This document shows positions 50,816 through 60,102 of a stretch of DNA of 64,000 nucleotides, piece after piece; the first letter of the stretch is position 1, and the number at the start of each line of letters is the position of its first letter. Source of the DNA: Mesorhizobium sp. (lineage in GTDB: Bacteria > Pseudomonadota > Alphaproteobacteria > Rhizobiales > Rhizobiaceae). The notes under the pieces were generated by a model. The model saw only the letters and a program-made list of their open reading frames with translations, was not told the DNA's origin and ran no database searches. The stretch covers positions 53,656 to 117,655 of the forward strand of contig NZ_SUHQ01000026.1 in NCBI RefSeq assembly GCF_004962245.1, read 5' to 3'. The translations under genes and the position numbers were made by a program.

Positions 50816-52333
50816 TCACACGCCGGGATCTCCGGCATAGCGGTTCATGCCGACGTCCTTTGACGTGGCGCGCCGATGGATTTCGGCCATGGCGGAGTGG
50901 AACGCCGCGTTCCGAGTCTCCAGTTCGGCATGCGCGGCGAGGTGCGCTGGGACAAGCTCACGGATCTCGGCCAGGATGGCGGTTTCGTCGATCGTTCGCA
51001 GGCGGCCATCACGGACGACGATCTGCCCCGCTACCATCACGGTTTCGATGGAAGAACCGTTCTCGGCATAGACGAGATGCTTGGCGATATCGTTGAGCGG
51101 GGTGAAGGCGAGGGTGGTGAGGTCGAGGATCAGCAGATCAGCGGCCTTGCCGACCTCGAGCGAACCGGTGACATTCTCCAGCATGGCACTGCGTGCCCCG
51201 CCAATCGTCGCCATGGTCAGGATCTCGTCGGCACGGACCCACCGCTCATAATCCGGACCGGAAACGCTATGGATCAGCCCGGCCACCCGCATGACGTCGA
51301 AGATGCGCGCTGTGTCATTCGACGACATGCCATCGGTCCCGAGACCAATGGTTATGCCTGCATCCATCAGGCGGCGAATGGGAGCAATTCCGGCGCCGAG
51401 CTTCTGGTTGGAAATAGCATTGTGGGCAACTGAGCACCCTGCCTCGCCTATCGTCGCGATGTCCGTGTCGCTTACCCAGACGGAATGGGCGATCGTCGTG
51501 TTGCGCGACAGCACGCCGAGATCGCGCATATAGCCGATCAGGCTCTTGCCGTAGACCTCATGGCCGGTCACGGCCTGCGTCTTGGTTTCCAGGACATGCG
51601 TGTGTAGCGGCACACCCATATCAATGGCGAGTGCATGGCAAGCTTGCAGCAAGTCGGGGGTGCAGCGTTGCGGCGCAGACGGCGCGATCATGAAATTGAG
51701 CCGGCCGGCCATGCCATGCAGCGAAGCAAAGGCGGAACGGCAGTAATCCATATAGGCCTCGGCCGACATCGGCGGTCCGAAATCGAGCTTCTCCTGGAGG
51801 TGGAGCGGCATCACCTCCCGGGCGTAGGGCAGGGCATCGAGCGTATGCACGTTCATGGCCGCGCTCGACACATTGGCGCGGATGCCGGCGTCCTCATAGG
51901 CCCTGAAGACGGTTGATAGCCGTGAGAGATCGTGCGCAGGCGGATCAAAGAAGTCGTCGCACATCGTCGTGACGCCGCTGCGCAGCGATTCCATCGCGAG
52001 AAGAAGGCTGCGCAGGTAGAGAAGCCGTTCGTCGACGACAGGACCCATCAGCAGGGGATAGGCATAGAGAAGCCAGAGTTCTAGCGGCATGCCTTCATAT
52101 CGCCCACGCAGGAAGGTTTCGCTCGAATGGGTATGGGCATTGACGAGGCCCGGCATCACGAGTCGGTTCTGGCCGTCGATAAAGGTGGCATCCGGCGCAA
52201 CCACGAGGCTCTGTCCGATTGCAGAGATGCGGCCGTCCTCGATCAGAATGTCGCCTTGGAACGGCTTGCTTCCGTTCCGGGCGCACATCGTCAAAAGGGT
52301 GGCGTTCTTGATCAGTGTCTGGGGCATGGGCAT
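50816..52333 (-). CDS. Amidohydrolase-family deaminase (nucleobase/MTA-SAH deaminase-like)
   Basis: A 505-residue zinc amidohydrolase. Metal ligands lie in V-N-A-H-T-H-S-S-E, L-H-T-H-V-L-E-T and H-S-V-W, with the Asp in L-G-T-D-G-M-S-S-N-D. The TrzN/AtzA and SAH/guanine deaminase group shows these features. The ATG at 52333 follows AGCAGGAC. It is the last gene of the operon whose transporter is of the nucleoside type, so a purine or pyrimidine base is a plausible substrate. Confidence 0.85.
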   Translation of the reverse strand: MPMPQTLIKNATLLTMCARNGSKPFQGDILIEDGRISAIGQSLVVAPDATFIDGQNRLVMPGLVNAHTHSSETFLRGRYEGMPLELWLLYAYPLLMGPVVDERLLYLRSLLLAMESLRSGVTTMCDDFFDPPAHDLSRLSTVFRAYEDAGIRANVSSAAMNVHTLDALPYAREVMPLHLQEKLDFGPPMSAEAYMDYCRSAFASLHGMAGRLNFMIAPSAPQRCTPDLLQACHALAIDMGVPLHTHVLETKTQAVTGHEVYGKSLIGYMRDLGVLSRNTTIAHSVWVSDTDIATIGEAGCSVAHNAISNQKLGAGIAPIRRLMDAGITIGLGTDGMSSNDTARIFDVMRVAGLIHSVSGPDYERWVRADEILTMATIGGARSAMLENVTGSLEVGKAADLLILDLTTLAFTPLNDIAKHLVYAENGSSIETVMVAGQIVVRDGRLRTIDETAILAEIRELVPAHLAAHAELETRNAAFHSAMAEIHRRATSKDVGMNRYAGDPGV

Positions 52334-52394
52334 GTCCTGCTCGTGTCGCGCCGTGCGCGCCGCCTCTCGGTCCGGTGCGACGCCAGGCCGGTGT

Positions 52395-53288
52395 CTATTG
52401 GTCGCGCAGCTCACCGAAGCCACTGGCGGCTTTGGTGCCGCCGCGCAGTTGCGTGCTGATCCAGATGCCGAGAACGGTGGCAATGTAGGGCAAGGCGAGC
52501 AGCAGATCATGCGGGACGCGATCGCCGAAGGTGAGCTGCGCCCTGATGCCGAGTGCGCCAACGACTGCGAAGAACACGGCTGCCAGAGCAGCGCCGATTG
52601 GATGGCCTGCGCCGAATATGACGGCGGCAAATCCCATGAAGCCTCGGCCGGCCGTCATGTTTTGTGCAAAGATCTGGAGGCTCCCCGCAGCAAGCTCCGC
52701 GCCTGCGAGCGCGCAGAGCACGCCGCCGATCATCAGCGCGACGAGGCGCATCGCCGCTGGATTGATACCCACGCCGCGCGCGGCAAAAGGATGTTCGCCC
52801 GATGCCGCCAGACGTAGGCCGAAACGGGTTCGCCGCAAGACGATCCACATCGCGAAGACGATCACCGGCATGATGACGACGAAGATCGAAAGGGACCCGA
52901 AGGCCCCGAATGCTGGCCCTATGCGCGGTAAACCGAAGGGGGCGCTGACTGCGGCCTGCGTTCCGAACGTCGACTGCACGGCAAGGGCGGTTCCGCCGAG
53001 GCCCAGCCCCGTAAGCCCGAGGCCGGCAATGATCTGGTTGGCCTTTAGCTTCTCAACCACGAACCAGAACAGGATTGAGCCGAGGACGCAGACCGTGATC
53101 GCACCGAGAAGCGCGATCCAGATCGATTGCGTAAGCACAATACCGAGGATGGTAGCGCAAGTGCCAGTAATCATCAGGCCTTCGAGGCCTAGATGCCAGA
53201 TACCGGTTCGCTGGGCGATGACGCCGGCAAGGGTGACGTAGATCAGCGGAGTACCCGACCGCAGGACGGCGATTACGAAGTCTTCCAT
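52395..53288 (-). CDS. BMP-type nucleoside ABC permease (second)
   Basis: A 297-residue permease of the branched-chain superfamily used with BMP binding proteins. H-L-G-L-E-G-L-M-I-T-G is typical of YufQ/NupC. About eight hydrophobic segments are seen. It overlaps the first permease by 16 bp. Confidence 0.9.
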   Translation of the reverse strand: MEDFVIAVLRSGTPLIYVTLAGVIAQRTGIWHLGLEGLMITGTCATILGIVLTQSIWIALLGAITVCVLGSILFWFVVEKLKANQIIAGLGLTGLGLGGTALAVQSTFGTQAAVSAPFGLPRIGPAFGAFGSLSIFVVIMPVIVFAMWIVLRRTRFGLRLAASGEHPFAARGVGINPAAMRLVALMIGGVLCALAGAELAAGSLQIFAQNMTAGRGFMGFAAVIFGAGHPIGAALAAVFFAVVGALGIRAQLTFGDRVPHDLLLALPYIATVLGIWISTQLRGGTKAASGFGELRDQ

Positions 53289-54319
53289 ATCCGTCCTCCG
53301 AGTTTCGCAATCCGGTCGACGGCACTGGACTTTGCGGTGATGAAGAGAGCGATCGCTGCGTTGATGATGTCGATTGCCGAGGACGGCAGACCGGTCATGA
53401 TCGGCAGGTAGAGAGCGGCGGACGCGAGCCCGCCGAAGAACAGCGACACGAAAGCCGTACCGACGACCGAAAAGTTGGCGACGAGCGCTATCAGGATTGC
53501 GGTGAAGCCGTGGCCTGGCAGGAAACCGCCGGTCAGTCGTCCGTTAGGGCCCATGAACTCTATGACACCGGCGAGACCGGCGAGCGCGCCGCTGAGCAGG
53601 AAACTTGCGAGCCCGATGCGCCATGTCTTCGCGCCCTGCCACTCGATCATGGTCGGATTGCGACCGGCAAGGCCGGAGAGCACGCCGAAGGCGGTTCTAT
53701 TGACCAGAAACCACATTGCCAGGCCGACCAGAATGGCTATGGCGATGATCGTCGGAGACAATCCGAGCGAGTCGCTGATCCGGTAAGCGCCGTCGAGCGG
53801 GCGACTCGACGCCTGCTGTCCAGTGCCCGATGGGTCCTTGAGCGGTCCAGCCGTCACGTAAAGCAGCACCAGGCCGGCAATGAAATTGCCCATCAGCGTG
53901 GTGATCACCTCGTCCGCGCCGGATTTCAGCCGCAGAAGCCCGGGCCAGAAAGCCCACAGCGCACCACCCGCCATGCCGGCGAAGAAGCAGGCGGTTATGA
54001 GGATCGGTGCTGGTGCGCCGTCAAGCCATTCGGCCATGAACGCGGCCGCAATGGCTCCCATGTAGAACTGGCCCTGGGCGCCGATGTTGAAGTAGCCCGC
54101 CCGGAAGGATACGGCCACGCCGACGGCCGTGATGAACAGGGGAAGCCCCCAACGAAGTGCCTGTTGCAGGGCGCCGGGCCTTAGGAAAGCACCATCGGCG
54201 ATCGATTGGAACATCAGTGGCGCCGAATAGCCGGCGGCCTGGAAGATCACACCGCAAAGTGCAAGGGCGATCAGGATGAAGATCAGAGCGCGGAAAACGG
54301 AGACGAACCGATCGATCAT
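53273..54319 (-). CDS. BMP-type nucleoside ABC permease (first)
   Basis: A 348-residue permease with about nine hydrophobic segments. F-R-A-G-Y-F-N-I-G-A-Q-G-Q-F-Y-M-G is the YufP/NupB signature. Its start overlaps the ATPase stop by 4 bp and its end overlaps the next permease by 16 bp. It forms the channel with that permease. Confidence 0.9.
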   Translation of the reverse strand: MIDRFVSVFRALIFILIALALCGVIFQAAGYSAPLMFQSIADGAFLRPGALQQALRWGLPLFITAVGVAVSFRAGYFNIGAQGQFYMGAIAAAFMAEWLDGAPAPILITACFFAGMAGGALWAFWPGLLRLKSGADEVITTLMGNFIAGLVLLYVTAGPLKDPSGTGQQASSRPLDGAYRISDSLGLSPTIIAIAILVGLAMWFLVNRTAFGVLSGLAGRNPTMIEWQGAKTWRIGLASFLLSGALAGLAGVIEFMGPNGRLTGGFLPGHGFTAILIALVANFSVVGTAFVSLFFGGLASAALYLPIMTGLPSSAIDIINAAIALFITAKSSAVDRIAKLGGRIWKTS

Positions 54320-55875
54320 CTGAGCACTCCTGTCATGGCTGCGCCGACGGCTGTGAGGTCATAGGGCGGACGGAACTCGGCGACGATGCGCCCGGACAGC
54401 ATGACAACGACGCGGTCCGAGATATCGAAGATCTCGTCGAGATCCGAAGAGATGAACAGCAGGCCGCAACCGCGCGCCCGCGCATTGAGCATCGCTTCCC
54501 ATACGAATGTCGTTGCGCCGATATCGAGACCTCGCGTGGGTTGTGCTGCAAGAATAAGGCGGGCGTTTTCGTCCATCTCACGCGACAGGATCACCTTCTG
54601 GGCATTCCCGCCCGATAGCGAGCCGGCCCGCTGACCGACATCCGAATAGCGGACATCCCATTGCTTAAGGGCGGCATCGCATTGCTTGCGGATAGCAGAG
54701 GGGCTGATGGTGGACAGGAGCGGTCTCTGAAGGAGACCGCGCGCCGACCAGTTTTCCCAAAGAGAGCTGGTGAGGCTAAGTCCTTCGACATTCCGTTCGA
54801 AGGGAATGACGCGCAGTCCGGCCGCCCGTCGTGCAGCGAGCGGTGCGCGGGTCACATCCGTCCTGTCGATGGAGATCTCGCCGCTGACGACATCGGCTAG
54901 TGCCGAGATCGCGCGCACAAGCGTTCTCTGCCCGTTGCCCTCGATGCCGGCTACGCCGATGATTTCCCCGGGACGGATGTCGAGGTTAACCCCGTCGAGC
55001 GCCGGACCTTCGGGATCGGATCGTGTGGAGACGGCGCGCATCTTGAGGACGGGGGCGGCATCTGTGCCCGCAACAAGCTGTTCGGCATGGGTGACCACGG
55101 CGGCACCTGTCAAAGCCGCCTTGTCGTGCGGGTTGAGGTTGCGAGCGGCTGGCCCGATGATGAGCTCGGCCAGCCGATCCGCGTCAATCCCGTCGCAGGA
55201 TAGCGGCCCATCGACGAGCTTTCCGCCGCGCAGAACCGTCACCGTATCCGCAATCGCCAGAACTTCCCGGATCTTGTGCAGGATGAGGATGACCGTGACG
55301 CCGCGCTCCTTGAGACGTCGAATCCGATCGAAGAGCTTCTCAGCGCCTTCAGGAGACAGGACCGCGGTCGGCTCATCCAGGATGAGGAGCTTAGCGTCCG
55401 AGACGAGGGCTCTGGCGATTTCAACACTCTGCTGGGTTTCCACCGGCAGGTCGCGGATACGCTGCTTGGCCCTTACTTTCACGTGGAGTGCGTCGAGGTG
55501 AGGCTGCCATCGCTTTTCAAGACTTGCCTTTGTGAATAGCCCTCCGCCTTCCGCGCCGAACTGCATTGCTTCGGCAACCGTGAAAGAGGGCGGAAGGGCA
55601 AAACTCTGGTGGACGAGTTCGACGCCCGAACGCCGGGCATCCTTGACGTTTCCGGCCGCGAGCGGACGGCCGTCGATCTTGAGCTCACCCGACGCAGGGC
55701 GGACCAGACCGGCCAGGACACGGGCAAAAGTCGTCTTTCCTGCGCCGTTTTGCCCGACCACGGCGTGGATCATGCCACGTTGGAAGACTGCTCCGACATC
55801 GGAGAGCGCGACGATGTGACCGTAGCGCACGGTCACGTCGCGGCATTCGAATATGGGGGATCTGTCCTCGCTCAC
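54316..55875 (-). CDS. BMP-type nucleoside ABC transporter tandem ATPase
   Basis: A 519-residue protein with two ATPase domains, as in NupA/YufO and RbsA. The first has G-Q-N-G-A-G-K-T-T and L-I-L-D-E-P-T. The second has a degenerate Walker A (G-I-E-G-N-G-Q-R-T) and L-S-G-G-N-A-Q-K-V. I prefer the GTG at 55875, 22 bp after the binding-protein stop. The ATG at 55935 would overlap that gene by 38 bp. Confidence 0.87.
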   Translation of the reverse strand: MSEDRSPIFECRDVTVRYGHIVALSDVGAVFQRGMIHAVVGQNGAGKTTFARVLAGLVRPASGELKIDGRPLAAGNVKDARRSGVELVHQSFALPPSFTVAEAMQFGAEGGGLFTKASLEKRWQPHLDALHVKVRAKQRIRDLPVETQQSVEIARALVSDAKLLILDEPTAVLSPEGAEKLFDRIRRLKERGVTVILILHKIREVLAIADTVTVLRGGKLVDGPLSCDGIDADRLAELIIGPAARNLNPHDKAALTGAAVVTHAEQLVAGTDAAPVLKMRAVSTRSDPEGPALDGVNLDIRPGEIIGVAGIEGNGQRTLVRAISALADVVSGEISIDRTDVTRAPLAARRAAGLRVIPFERNVEGLSLTSSLWENWSARGLLQRPLLSTISPSAIRKQCDAALKQWDVRYSDVGQRAGSLSGGNAQKVILSREMDENARLILAAQPTRGLDIGATTFVWEAMLNARARGCGLLFISSDLDEIFDISDRVVVMLSGRIVAEFRPPYDLTAVGAAMTGVLR

Positions 55876-55897
55876 CGCAGCACGATCCAATCGAAGG

Positions 55898-56968
55898 TCA
55901 GAGGCTCGTATTGAACGGCACTTTAAGCGACCCATCGAGGATCGCCGCGCGCACCGTCGCTACTTCGGCCTCGGCCTCCTTGCCTTTGGTGATGATGTCC
56001 GCCGGTCCTTGCTGCGCGAACAGGGGCGATGGAATGAAGTCGATGACGCCAGTTCCGAGGCCGGTATGCTCATGCGCGCCACCGGAAAAATCGCTGCCGA
56101 GTGCCTTCGTGACCTCGTTGTAAAGCGAGGTACCGAAATCGAGGCCGACGATCGAGATCACGGACTTTGGCCCCTGCGGGAACTGGGCCGGGTCGAGCAC
56201 GCTCACCAGACGGCCCTCCGCCTCGTTTGCGGCGGCGATGATGCCGAAGTCCGTTGCCGCGGCGTCGGTCTGGATGAAGTCGACACCGCTCGAGTACATC
56301 TGCGTGGCGATTTCCTGGCCCTTGGCCGGGTCCTGGAAGGAGCCGGCGAATGCGACGGCGACCGACACGTCTGGACGTACGGACTGGGCGCCTGCCTTGA
56401 ACGCGTTGTAGTCGGCATTGATCGGTGGAATGGAAACACCGCCGATGAAGCCGAGCTTTCCTGATTTGCTCACACGCGCGGCGAAAATGCCGGAAAGGTA
56501 GCAGCCGAGGTAGTAATCATAGGAAACGGTGACGACGTTCGGGATCGCCGGTTCGAAGGGATCTGCAAAGAGCTGGATCCACTTGGTGTTGGGGTAGGAA
56601 GGAGCGAGCGCCTTGAAGGGTTCCGCCACCTCGTTGAAGGTCGAAACGATCACTGCCACACCGGCATCGCCAAGCGTACGAAAAATGGTCTCGTAGGTCG
56701 CCGGGTCCTGAGCGTATACCGCGCGGTACTGGAAGCCCTGCTCCTCGGAGAGCTGCTTGAGCCTGGCAATCATCGAGTCCACCGGACCGGCATCGCCTGC
56801 TGCCTGCGTGTGAACCAGCGCCACGAGGCCGCCCGAAGCGTGCGCGGCGGCTGTCAGCAGACCGCCCGCCATTGTGAAGGCAGCCAATCCTGCCGAGGAC
56901 TTGAGGAGGGTGCGGCGGCCGATCGGCCGGTGCAGCACATTCATTTCATTTGAAGTCTTGTTGGTCAT
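55898..56968 (-). CDS. BMP-family nucleoside-type binding protein with Tat-like signal
   Basis: A 356-residue periplasmic binding protein of the BMP/PnrA family. A twin-arginine signal is likely (G-R-R-T-L-L-K, then a hydrophobic stretch ending A-H-A-S). K-L-G-F-I-G-G-V-S-I-P and N-A-F-K-A-G-A-Q-S are family motifs. BMP proteins bind purine nucleosides, riboflavin or related heterocycles. It starts 108 bp after the NIPSNAP gene. Confidence 0.9.
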   Translation of the reverse strand: MTNKTSNEMNVLHRPIGRRTLLKSSAGLAAFTMAGGLLTAAAHASGGLVALVHTQAAGDAGPVDSMIARLKQLSEEQGFQYRAVYAQDPATYETIFRTLGDAGVAVIVSTFNEVAEPFKALAPSYPNTKWIQLFADPFEPAIPNVVTVSYDYYLGCYLSGIFAARVSKSGKLGFIGGVSIPPINADYNAFKAGAQSVRPDVSVAVAFAGSFQDPAKGQEIATQMYSSGVDFIQTDAAATDFGIIAAANEAEGRLVSVLDPAQFPQGPKSVISIVGLDFGTSLYNEVTKALGSDFSGGAHEHTGLGTGVIDFIPSPLFAQQGPADIITKGKEAEAEVATVRAAILDGSLKVPFNTSL

Positions 56969-57075
56969 GTTCCCATTTCCTTGCTCTAGAGGTTCGATAT
57001 CCGTAACTTCTTATTGGGGTGGATTCGTTCGCCGCCCTGTCGTCATCAGGGTGCAAGGTCTCGCACCCTTCTTCC

Positions 57076-57396
57076 TCAGGCGCCGGGAGAAAACGGCGCC
57101 GGATTCATGATCATCACGTCCTGACTCTGAATGGCGTCGAGAGACCACACGCCGGAGATGAACGCCTGCCATTCCGGGTCGGCATACATGGCTGCCCGCC
57201 GCGCCTCGCGGTCGGCGAGGCTGTCATAACGCCACATCAGGACCGTCGTGTGCAGCCGGCCGATCTCGCTGACATAGAGCCCGAGAAAGGTGTTGAGATG
57301 CCGCTTCTGGATCGGCAGGCCCTCGGTCTCGTATCTCTTCAGCCAACCATCGACTGTTCCGGGCTGGAACGTGTACGTGCGATGTTCAACGATCAT
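57076..57396 (-). CDS. NIPSNAP-family protein
   Basis: A 106-residue ferredoxin-like alpha+beta barrel protein. H-R-T-Y-T-F-Q-P-G-T at the start and V-L-M-W-R-Y-D-S-L-A-D-R-E-A-R-R define the family. Bacterial NIPSNAP genes often lie beside oxidoreductases and may help with an unstable intermediate. It overlaps the GMC gene by 4 bp. Confidence 0.88.
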   Translation of the reverse strand: MIVEHRTYTFQPGTVDGWLKRYETEGLPIQKRHLNTFLGLYVSEIGRLHTTVLMWRYDSLADREARRAAMYADPEWQAFISGVWSLDAIQSQDVMIMNPAPFSPGA

Positions 57397-59024
57397 CTGG
57401 ACGCCTCATTGAGAATGAATTCGGCGGCCCGCTCCCCGATCATGATCGCCGGCGCGTTCGTGTTGCCGCTGGAAATGATTGGCATGATCGAGGCGTCCGC
57501 CACACGCAGGCCCTCGATGCCGTGAACTTTCAGTCGAGCGTCGACCACAGCCATTGGGTCGTTGCCCATCTTGCAGGTGCCGACCGGATGGAAGGTCGTC
57601 ATGGCATTGGTACGCAGCCACTTGACCATTTCGGCATCGCTTTCGACGGCTGGACCCGGAGCGAGTTCCTTGCCGCGATATTTCTCGAAAGCCTTCTGAT
57701 TGATGATGTCCCGCGTCATGCGGATCGCGTTGATCATCGTACGAATATCAAACTCGGTTTGAAGATAGTTCGCATTGATGCGCGGCCGGTCAGTCGGATC
57801 GGCCGAGCGCAGCCTGATCTCGCCGCGGCTCTCGGGATTGACCGGGCCGACGCGCAACGAGAAGCCATGGTTGGCCTCCACCCGCTCTTTCTTGAACGGG
57901 TTTGGAAAATGCAGGTTCGCCGTCTTTTCGAGCGCCGGCATGAAATGAAGCTGGATGTCGGGTGCGGCCAGATCGGTTCGCGATTTGACGAAGGCTCCGG
58001 CTTCGTAGGGGAAGGTCGTGGCGATGCCTTCACCGAACAGCATGCCCTGGATCACCGACCAGGTGAGCTTGTCGACGCGAAGGTCCGAATAGAGCGTGAC
58101 TGGCTCCCGGCATTCATAGGCCATGACGCAATCGACATGATCCTGCAGGTTCTTGCCGACACCGGGAAGATCCTGGACGACGGGGATGTCATGCTGTGCG
58201 AGCTCATCAGCAGCGCCTATCCCTGAAAGCATGAGGATCTGCGGCGAGTTGACGACGCCGGCCGACAGGATCACCTGACGGTTCGCATAGGCTTTCGAAA
58301 TGTTGCCTTTTCGGCTGAACTCGACCCCGACAGCCTGGCCGTTCTCGATGAGGATGCGCCTCGTATGGGCGCGGGTGATAATCGTCAGATTCGGGCGTTT
58401 CTTTGCAGGCCGCAGGAAGGCATAGGCTGCCGAGCAGCGTTTGCCCTTCGCGATGGTGAAGTCATAGCGGCCGAAACCTTCCTGCTCTTCGCCGTTGAAA
58501 TCGTCGTTGTGAGGATATCCCGCCTGTCCGCCTGCCTCGTGGAAGACATCAAGCAGGCTGTTCCAGCCGCGCGCCCGGCAGACGGTCAGTTCGCCTTCGG
58601 TGTTGTGATAGGCGCCATTGCGCTGCACATGGGTTTCCGAGCGCAGGAACGCTGGCAACACCTCATCGTAGGACCATCCTGTAGCGCCCATCTGCGCCCA
58701 GCGATCGTAGTCGTGCCGGCTTCCGCGAACATAGATCATGCCGTTGATGGTGGACGTGCCGCCGAGCACCTTGCCACGAGGCCAGTAGAGCGAGCGTCCG
58801 TTCAGATGCGGCTCGGGCTCCGTGTGGTAGTGCCAGTTGTAGATGCCCGAATGGAACAGCTTGCCCATCAGCATGGGCAGCCGGAACAGTGGGTTGAGGT
58901 CTCTGCCGCCGGCCTCGAGCAAAAGCACCTTGTTGGCGGGATCTGCGGACAGGCGGTTTGCCAGGACGCAGCCTGCCGAACCGGCACCGACGATGATGAA
59001 GTCGAACGTCTTCGTTGCCGCCAT
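57393..59024 (-). CDS. GMC-family FAD oxidoreductase (choline dehydrogenase-like)
   Basis: A 543-residue glucose-methanol-choline oxidoreductase. G-A-G-S-A-G-C-V-L-A-N-R-L binds FAD, and W-P-R-G-K-V-L-G-G-T-S-T-I-N and G-V-V-N-S-P-Q-I-L are the two PROSITE-type GMC signatures. The catalytic His is in F-H-P-V-G-T-C-K-M-G. The ATG at 59024 is 2 bp after the glycosylase stop; a GTG at 59030 is an alternative. It oxidises an alcohol, perhaps a sugar or hydroxymethyl group in this pathway. Confidence 0.9.
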   Translation of the reverse strand: MAATKTFDFIIVGAGSAGCVLANRLSADPANKVLLLEAGGRDLNPLFRLPMLMGKLFHSGIYNWHYHTEPEPHLNGRSLYWPRGKVLGGTSTINGMIYVRGSRHDYDRWAQMGATGWSYDEVLPAFLRSETHVQRNGAYHNTEGELTVCRARGWNSLLDVFHEAGGQAGYPHNDDFNGEEQEGFGRYDFTIAKGKRCSAAYAFLRPAKKRPNLTIITRAHTRRILIENGQAVGVEFSRKGNISKAYANRQVILSAGVVNSPQILMLSGIGAADELAQHDIPVVQDLPGVGKNLQDHVDCVMAYECREPVTLYSDLRVDKLTWSVIQGMLFGEGIATTFPYEAGAFVKSRTDLAAPDIQLHFMPALEKTANLHFPNPFKKERVEANHGFSLRVGPVNPESRGEIRLRSADPTDRPRINANYLQTEFDIRTMINAIRMTRDIINQKAFEKYRGKELAPGPAVESDAEMVKWLRTNAMTTFHPVGTCKMGNDPMAVVDARLKVHGIEGLRVADASIMPIISSGNTNAPAIMIGERAAEFILNEASR

Positions 59025-59026
59025 GG

Positions 59027-59878
59027 TCACCACGCGATGGGACGAGAGCCCATCTCCTCCAGGTAGCGGTTGCAAAGAATGAATGGATTGGGTCGGGAAA
59101 GGACGGCTTCGGCGTGGGCGGGATGATCGCGCAGAACACAGCGAAGGCGCCCGCTCGCGTTCTCGTCAATTCCCGCTTCTGCCAATGCTTCCGCGGCGGC
59201 GTCGCCGAATCCCAGTAAGACCAGCGGCTTTCCCTGCAAGGCAAGCGCGCGCAAGGTCTCCACGATCAGCGGACGCCAGAGCCGGAGATGGCCCTTGGAC
59301 TGATGTGGATCCATATCCACCTTGAAGCGGGTCAGTGTCAGCGACGCATTGAGCAGCAGAACGCCATTTGAGACCCAGCGGTCCGCGATGTCAGACGGCT
59401 GCTCGATGTCGGCCGCACCGCCCTCCATGGCCGCAAGTGTCTTCGGCCAATCGTCGAAGCTGCGGGCATAGGACAGGTCGCCGGTGCGCGCTGCCAAGAT
59501 CATCTGCATGTAGGCTCGGATGCTCTTGGAAAACATCTTGTCGAGCTCGTGCCATCCCGCGAGGTTTCCAGCTTCGAAGGCCCGTCCGGTGGCAAACCCG
59601 GGTTCAGGGTAGGGGTCCTGGCCCAGAACGACGCAGCGAACCTCTTCCGGGGCGATACCGTCGAAAGCTCTCAGGCAATGCGCGCCCGCAGGCATTCCCG
59701 GAAGGTGCTTGCCGCGACGAACGGGAAAGATCGGTTCCCAGACTTCGAGCTCGAGTTCGGCGGCGATCCCGTCAACGTCCGGGCCCGGATGCCTGATCAG
59801 TGAACGCCAGGGTTCGTTCAGATCGGTGGACCAATCTGACAGGAATTCCTCCATGGCGGCCTTTAGCAACATTGCCAT
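59027..59878 (-). CDS. Uracil-DNA-glycosylase-superfamily protein, first gene of the catabolic operon
   Basis: A 283-residue protein. L-G-Q-D-P-Y-P (residues 85-91, catalytic Asp88) matches UNG motif A, except that the usual His after Tyr is Pro. L-L-N-A-S-L-T-L is the base-binding strand. The HPSPLS leucine loop of DNA-cutting UNG is replaced by D-H-P-A-H-A-E-A. The ATG at 59878 has GGAGAGGGG upstream; a longer frame to 60064 covers the operators. The altered motifs and the catabolic operon raise the possibility of a non-repair role. A true repair enzyme remains possible. Confidence 0.82.
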   Translation of the reverse strand: MAMLLKAAMEEFLSDWSTDLNEPWRSLIRHPGPDVDGIAAELELEVWEPIFPVRRGKHLPGMPAGAHCLRAFDGIAPEEVRCVVLGQDPYPEPGFATGRAFEAGNLAGWHELDKMFSKSIRAYMQMILAARTGDLSYARSFDDWPKTLAAMEGGAADIEQPSDIADRWVSNGVLLLNASLTLTRFKVDMDPHQSKGHLRLWRPLIVETLRALALQGKPLVLLGFGDAAAEALAEAGIDENASGRLRCVLRDHPAHAEAVLSRPNPFILCNRYLEEMGSRPIAW

Positions 59879-59925
59879 TCGCACCCCTCTCCAAGGTGGT
59901 CGACTGCGGCGGCCCTTCCAAGAAC

Positions 59926-59941
59926 CTGACCGTTTTGTCAG
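59926..59941. promoter_or_regulatory. RutR-box-like operator, proximal
   Basis: CTGACC-GTTT-TGTCAG differs from TTGACCA-NN-TGGTCAA at a few positions but keeps the dyad (CTGAC/GTCAG). It is 32 bp (three helical turns) from the second copy and 48 bp before the glycosylase start. Confidence 0.6.
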
Positions 59942-59957
59942 CTTTTCATGAAAAAAC

Positions 59958-59973
59958 TTGACCAGATTGTCAA
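59958..59973. promoter_or_regulatory. RutR-box-like operator, distal
   Basis: TTGACCAGATTGTCAA matches the RutR box TTGACCA-NN-TGGTCAA with one mismatch. It lies between the operon and its divergent RutR-like regulator gene, which is the expected position for control by uracil or a related base. Confidence 0.75.
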
Positions 59974-60102
59974 CTTCTTTTTTATTGAAGCGTCGTTTTG
60001 CTCGGAGGTCTTTCGACGGATTGTATGAGGCCCCGAGAATCGGACTGCTGACCCGGGTGGTCATTTAGGAATAAAAATTAAATGATAACAACGAGATAGA
60101 TA

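Noticed and set aside
50496..50819. 107-codon minus-strand frame after the ECF41 gene
   Set aside because: No ribosome site, overlaps a certain gene, low-complexity composition.
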